Assembly (NCBI GenBank): GCA_028023455.1
Contig: JAQFVV010000050.1
Coordinates: 1,294,411 to 1,358,410 of the forward strand
Source of the DNA: Epiperipatus broadwayi
Taxonomy: Eukaryota > Onychophora > Udeonychophora > Euonychophora > Peripatidae
DNA: 64,000 bases
Reading direction: 5' to 3'
The notes under the pieces were generated by a model. It was given only the letters and a program-made list of their open reading frames with translations, had not been told where the DNA came from and did not search any database. Positions within the stretch are counted from its first letter, which is position 1; each line of letters begins with the position of its first letter. This document shows positions 58,626-64,000 of this stretch, one piece after another. The position numbers and the translations under genes were made by a program.

Positions 58626-58740
58626 ATACAATTGAATAAACAAAGGCAAAACTCCTCATACAGTAGTGCCATCCTGTGCCAAACAAATTATGTGCTAGTA
58701 TAGAGATGGTGATCATGTGATGTTTGATACAATTGAATAA
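58626..58740 (+). mobile_element. F1 family, 87-bp insertion with perfect 14-bp TSD
   Basis: ATACAATTGAATAA at 58626-58639 and 58727-58740 bounds the insert 58640-58726. The insert has only the F1 start (AAAGGCAAAACTCCTCATACAG, to GTGCC) and the tail (ATGTGCTAGTATAGAGATGG to GATCATGTGATGTTTG). Arms and hammerhead-like motif are absent. It shows that the two termini alone can be found as a unit, or that the centre was lost before insertion. Confidence 0.85.
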
Positions 58741-61700
58741 TCATTTTTTTATATTAAGACTTTAAATAATATGATGGGTAAAAGATGATGAGATTGAAAT
58801 CAGACAGCACCTATAAACAAATGCACATTTTCCAATAATAATTTAAAAATTATTAGTGAATTGTTTTAGCATGGCTAAAAGCCCAGACACACTCAGAATA
58901 GTGTTTACTGAATAGACAATAGGTGATGCCATAGGTAGTTACTTTTAGAAATAAATTTATTATACTAGATTTACAATGATTAAACAGATTTGCTTTGACT
59001 CTTAATGTTTCAACTAATTATAACATTTATATTGGTTATATCATTTTGACCTTGTAAAAAGTTCATGTCTAATAGATTAAGCATTTTGGTACTGTGCGTT
59101 TGGCTATTGTTTTAAAATTGATTTGTAATCCTGTGTTTATTTGCACTTGTATGGCCAAATTTATCAAGTTCTGTGTTATGGATTGTGTTGACTCATTGTG
59201 TGTGATTTAGACATGTTGAGTAGATTACATGTCTCTTCTATTATGCGGTCTTGTCCAATGGCTTCATCTCGTTGTTTAATTTTCAAAAACATGTTAATGC
59301 ATGTTTGTTTAGCATTGGGAGTTGGCTGCTCCACAGCTTACAGTGTCATCCAGCGAAATATACATGTTCTGAATAAAATAAATTATGTAAATGATATATT
59401 TTAAGTAAAAAATAAATTTGAAGGTAAAGGTGTTGTTTTTAAAGTAATTACTTAGGCGGTATAAAAAGGAAAGGAAAAAAAAATATTTGTGATTTTTTAA
59501 AAAGAGATATATGGGTAAAAAAAGAACAAAGTTTAAGGAGTAAAGAAGCAAGTAAATATAGTGTATTATGTAATGTAAGAGTTGAAAGACCAGGCCCTCT
59601 TAAACTTGGAGCCTAATTGTAAATCCCCTATGTAATGTAGTAAATGTAAAAAAGATGTACTGGTAAATAAAAGAAAAAAGTTATTGGTTTTTATAAGAAT
59701 AGATGCATTTTTAAATTTTTATTTTATTTTTAATTATATTGTTAATTATAAAGATGTAAATATGTATTTTATAGATTCTTGAAAATGATTACAATTAAAG
59801 GGATCGAAAACATTGGTTGTTTAAACAAGTAAATATATATATATGATGATGGAAAAATAAAGTTTTTGAAAAGAAAAAAGGAGAGTGTATACTTTTTGAT
59901 TGGATTTAGTGGGAAATAACATTATATAATATTACAAGGAGTTCAAAACAATAAACTATCTATTAAACTAGCAAAAGTGCCAATAGTTAAGAATATATAT
60001 TTTATTGGATTTACGTGTAAATGTGCGTGCGCGTGTATAAGTAATAATCACAAAATTAGAAAAGTATGTTAAAAAGAAAAACAAAACTGTTCATTAAAAC
60101 AATAGATAATTAAAGGCTTAGATCCAGTAAATGTGTTTTCAATATATGCCGGGCAATAGGAAGCACATTTTTAGTTTCTCTTGCTCAGATTTCCATTGCA
60201 TCACAGTTAACGTCTTACTTATTTAGTCTCTTTCAATCGGAAATGAAAAAATAGTAGTTACAATATATACACACAATTAATAGTGCATCGATAATTATAT
60301 ACATTAATGAAGAAAATAATTAATCCTTGTTGTGGGTGTTCCTTACATTGACCTTATAAGTCGAATAAATTATCAATGTAATATCTATAATCATAATATT
60401 TAGTTGTTATGAAAATTAATTAGAATGTTTTCAATTTTACAGAGGCCATCTCATTAGTATTGAAATATAAATATTCAAATGAATTTATTTAATGAAAAGT
60501 GAATTAATTTTTCCTTGAGAATATTTTCACTTTTTGTAAAATTATCAACAAATGATTAATTATCCCTCCATTAAATATTAACTGGAATTTTTAAATATAT
60601 ATGTAAAGAAGGTAGCCTACATGAAAAACTAAAATATATGAATTAATTCTTTGTAGCAACTAAAATTCATAAAGAAATTTAAAAAATCGCTGCTAAAGAG
60701 TTTATATAAAGTTCAAATACGAGTACTGACGGAGCTAATTTTAAAGACACTAATAAATAGTTTATTGCTCAGAAGTTCAAGCATCATAGTGAGAGAATTG
60801 GGCTGTGATTCATGATCTTCCACTCTAGTCAGGATTATAATACAATAAATTCCTGCAATGTACATAATTTTCTTTGCTAATGCGACTTATTAATTAGGGC
60901 ATTATTTACTTCATATAATAATATCTGGGACCAGTCATGTTATGGAGTGCGATGGTTGTAATGCACCCAGACCCATGACTTTGAGGCAAACTCAAATCAT
61001 ATGCATTTAAATGATTTTTTATTTTTTTATTTTACAAAAAAAAATCACTTTTTATAAAAATAAATAAATACTAAACATTAGTGCATTTATTATATATTTT
61101 TTCTACGATAAAAATTCATTTATTACACATTAACATATAAGTCTTATAACTGATATCTTTATGTTATGTCAAATTTGTAATTAAAAACTATTATAAGAGC
61201 CTGTAGCACCTATGTAATGGTGGGGTCGTGTGTTACATGTAAAGATTACCATTTATTATTATCACTATTAGCATTACATATCCTCTTTTTTTTTTAAAGT
61301 TAAAGAAACATATGGTTTAAACATTTGTTTATTTAGCATTTGATCAGTAATAACCAAGTTATGAAAATAATTTAAGCTAAAGCTAAAATTAGACATACTG
61401 ATATATATTTATAATATTATAGTCTACACATAATTTTAATTTAAAATTTATTAATCCTCTCTTCTTAAGTCAGTTAAAAAGTTACAAGTAATTTTATAGG
61501 TCTAAATGTGTTAAAACGCAGACAATGTCAAAGCTAAGTACAATTAGTAGTATAAATTGGCAGGGCACTTTCGAGAAGATTTATCTTCTCATAATCATAG
61601 CAAATAGGTTGTGGGAGCATAATAAAATATGTATGCAACAAATATTTAAATAAATGTAAAGTGGATTAGACAGTTCATATTTTGGAGAGGAAAAGGCATG

Positions 61701-62619
61701 CGTCCTTTTGATTTATAGCATACATATTTAAAAATTATATAGACTTTGTAAATGTTGAATGTAGTGTTATTTGATAAAATAGTGATTTTGAATTTTAAAA
61801 AAAAATGATAAAATTTCAACTACATAGATAAACTATGCCTGGAAAGAAAATAGTTGTCAGGTGCGAAGAAATTGTAAACTTTTAAATAAAAAATAAATAA
61901 ATAAAAGACTTAAAGAAAAGTAAGAATAGTATAAAACAGTCAATGGGAAAATAGTCAATGAGGAGAAAAGGTAGAAATATAAGATAAAAATAATTTCAGA
62001 ATAATCGGGTTATAATAACCAAGATCCATTTCTGAAATTAAAATTAAAAACAAAAAAATTGAATCTGATGCAGAAAATATGTTAGAAAGACTGATGTCAA
62101 TTTTGCTGAAATCAATAACCTATATTAAATCATATTAGAATTAATTTTGTTAAATATGGACCAAACAAAATAAAGAATATAATTTTCCAATCTTTTTCTG
62201 ATGTTTATTATTATAAAACTAATTATGAAAAAACAACTCTAGTTGACTTTTATTATTTTTGTTGTACATTATTTTCTTCCAAAACATAAGCTTGTGGTTA
62301 AGACCTGAAGAGGTCGCTACTATTGCATTTTTACACGCACATTCTTGAGGTTACAGCCTTAATAAATATTATTATTTGATTTTTTAATGCAACATCAATA
62401 TTTGTTAATGGCTATAAAACTGATAAAAATTGGGTGATGCATTGTGCCTCCATGATAAAATATACAAAACAAGTGTTACATTCAATGATACCACTTGAAT
62501 GTTTCAATATAAACTAAAGTTGTATCAGTTTGGTCCAATCAACAATTAAAATTAAGCAACAGTATTTGAAAAAAGTTTTTAAAACACAGTATATGTCCTA
62601 TTATACTTAGTTCCCAATA
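58741..62619. other. AT-rich, no gene recognised
   Basis: No domain-bearing frame. The 68-codon + frame at 59198-59404 and its antisense counterpart are unassigned. (AT) and poly-A runs are frequent. Confidence 0.4.
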
Positions 62620-63600
62620 AATTCAAGGAAGTGGTTATATCTAAATACTTTGAGCCCACCTCTCCTTTTTCTATATACATTATGTCGATGATGTCCTTAT
62701 TTGTGCCTCTGATATGCAAATCAATGAAATGCAGACTGACCTCTCAAATGCCTTTTCATTAAAATTAATGTGAGAGTGAGGATAACCTGCAAGGCTCAAG
62801 TTTCTGGACTTGTACATTAATTAAGCAAGAAACCTCCAACCCCAACTATGAAATGCTTGTGAAATGTAGCCACATTCATGGTTCCTTATGCCCCAAATCC
62901 AATAAACCAAAGTTTCACAAACTAGACAGTCTCAAGGCATTTTTGTATAGAAATTACTATCTGTGTAAATTCAAGTCTGATAAGAAAAATAATATTGATT
63001 CTTAAATCACATATCTATACAACATCAGATATAAAGATATAACTCTTATTCATGTCCTTCAAAAATTTTATTTCAAAATTAAATACCAATCCATAGCAAC
63101 CAATGACAAACCCTATATATCACTATCTTATATTCCTATTTGCTGTCCATCACATTATTAAAGTCTGTGTTTAACATCATCAACTTTTGCACACCTTCCA
63201 AACTTAATTGGTTAATTAACAATACTAAAGATGCTCTGCCTTTAGGCCAGAAGTCACAAATAGTGCATAAAACTGCATACAGCTGTACTAACTGCCATGT
63301 CATATGTTACGATGAATTTCACACCAACATATCCATCTGAAATGCACAACATTGATGCCTATGTAACCATGCCAAAGCTTACACTGATGCCAAATAAATC
63401 TACCATGAGCACGAATCTGACCTTGGACATATCTCAAACCTGCATCTTCCAGCATTGTCTGCTCTGAATATAATGGTGCCAAGTGAAAGGTGAAAGAGGC
63501 TTGGGACATTGCCAGAGATAAACACACAATTAACAAAAAAGATTCCTGTATACTGCTTTCAAAAAAATGGCCAATATAGTATAACTTATTTGCCATTCAA
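62620..63600 (+). pseudogene. Old Penelope-like element, RT palm to nuclease region
   Basis: KYFEPTSPF (about 62642) is followed by YIHYVDDVLICASD with the YVDD active-site box at 62681-62692. LKFLDLYIN (about 62795-62820), the FLD motif after the palm, follows. Further on in the same frame, a 66-codon open stretch (63140-63340) contains KLNWLINNTKDALP and TAYSCTNCHVICYDE, where intact PLEs have the C-x2-C-x-YIG box of the GIY-YIG nuclease. Many stops occur between them, but all three motif blocks keep one frame over 650 bp. The YIG motif itself is lost. The 98-codon minus-strand frame at 63300-63596 is a shadow. Confidence 0.65.
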
Positions 63601-64000
63601 ATATCAAATTCATGGTTATGTTTCATTTCTTTAATAAGTACCACAACTTTTTTTCATCATCAATTCCATGATTATGCCTGTTATGATTAAGTAGTCGAAA
63701 GTGCACGGGGCATACTTTGCTAATTTTACAATATAAAGCTTATCTCTAATATGGTTATGCATATATTTTGTTTGTTAAGTAAACTAGGCATTCAGACATG
63801 ATAATGAAATAATTGGAAGTTCAAATAATATTTTTTTTGTTCAACTGAATTATTAAACAAAAACGATATAATGATATTAAAATATATTTTTAAAAAATAA
63901 CGTTAATAACAACCAAGTGCTATATTATTTGCAACATCAATCCCAAAACATGTTTTTTACATATGATGTCTAACAAAGTAATGAAAAAATATTATAAAAG
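63601..64000. other. AT-rich, no feature recognised
   Basis: Nothing supported beyond the end of the PLE relic. Confidence 0.4.

Noticed and set aside
63300-63596. 98-codon minus-strand frame
   Set aside because: Lies opposite the decayed PLE nuclease region and shows no domain.

Overview
This window looks like intergenic or intronic DNA from an AT-rich metazoan genome. It contains Penelope-like elements with a GIY-YIG nuclease module, several LINE clades, a tRNA-type SINE, a hAT-type MITE and LTR elements with very long LTRs. That mixture is typical of invertebrates such as molluscs or arthropods, but the species cannot be named from this sequence. I found no intact host protein-coding gene and no tRNA or rRNA gene. 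Most open frames are short, AT-rich and without recognisable domains. The few protein-like stretches are remains of transposable elements, plus one gag-like frame inside a non-autonomous LTR element.

Layout. 1-13 kb: mostly anonymous AT-rich DNA with a SINE bounded by a perfect 15-bp target-site duplication (TSD), a 251-bp hairpin insertion with a 13-bp TSD, a candidate terminal-inverted-repeat element (2541-3994) and the first members of a recurring foldback family, here called F1. 14.8-15.2 kb: a 5'-truncated Penelope-like (PLE) fragment. 15.3-20.8 kb: an LTR element on the + strand with LTRs of about 2.17 kb and only 721 bp between them; its 5' LTR carries an F1 insertion whose empty site survives in the 3' LTR. 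23.05-31.8 kb: a second PLE, split by a 7.9-kb minus-strand LTR element with 2.7-kb LTRs and one gag-like frame. 32-37.4 kb: degenerate tandem repeats and a 1,011-bp composite of inverted and direct units with a perfect 16-bp TSD. 38.9-42.6 kb: minus-strand LINE relics, one interrupted by F1. 44-45 kb: about 850 bp of GAA/TTC repeat. 46 kb: hAT MITE. 47.9-50.8 kb: LINE 3' end and a CR1/Jockey-like reverse-transcriptase relic between F1 copies. 52.7-58.8 kb: more F1 copies and related hairpins. 62.6-63.6 kb: a strongly decayed PLE.

The most interesting signal is the F1 family (at least ten copies). Each copy combines inverted arms with an asymmetric tail. Four copies have exact or near-exact 13-14 bp TSDs, and two of these are exactly 410 bp long. 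The arms contain a conserved motif that can be drawn as a type I hammerhead ribozyme: a 5-6 bp stem I, CUGANGA, a short stem II, GAAA, a 2-bp stem III and a GUC cleavage triplet. A motif of the same design lies just 3' of the GIY-YIG frame in both better-preserved PLE relics. Hammerhead motifs are known from Penelope-like elements and from small non-autonomous retrozymes. My inference is that F1 and the related hairpins are PLE-mobilised, retrozyme-like parasites. The weak point is an A·A mismatch next to the core in stem II, so ribozyme activity is unproven.
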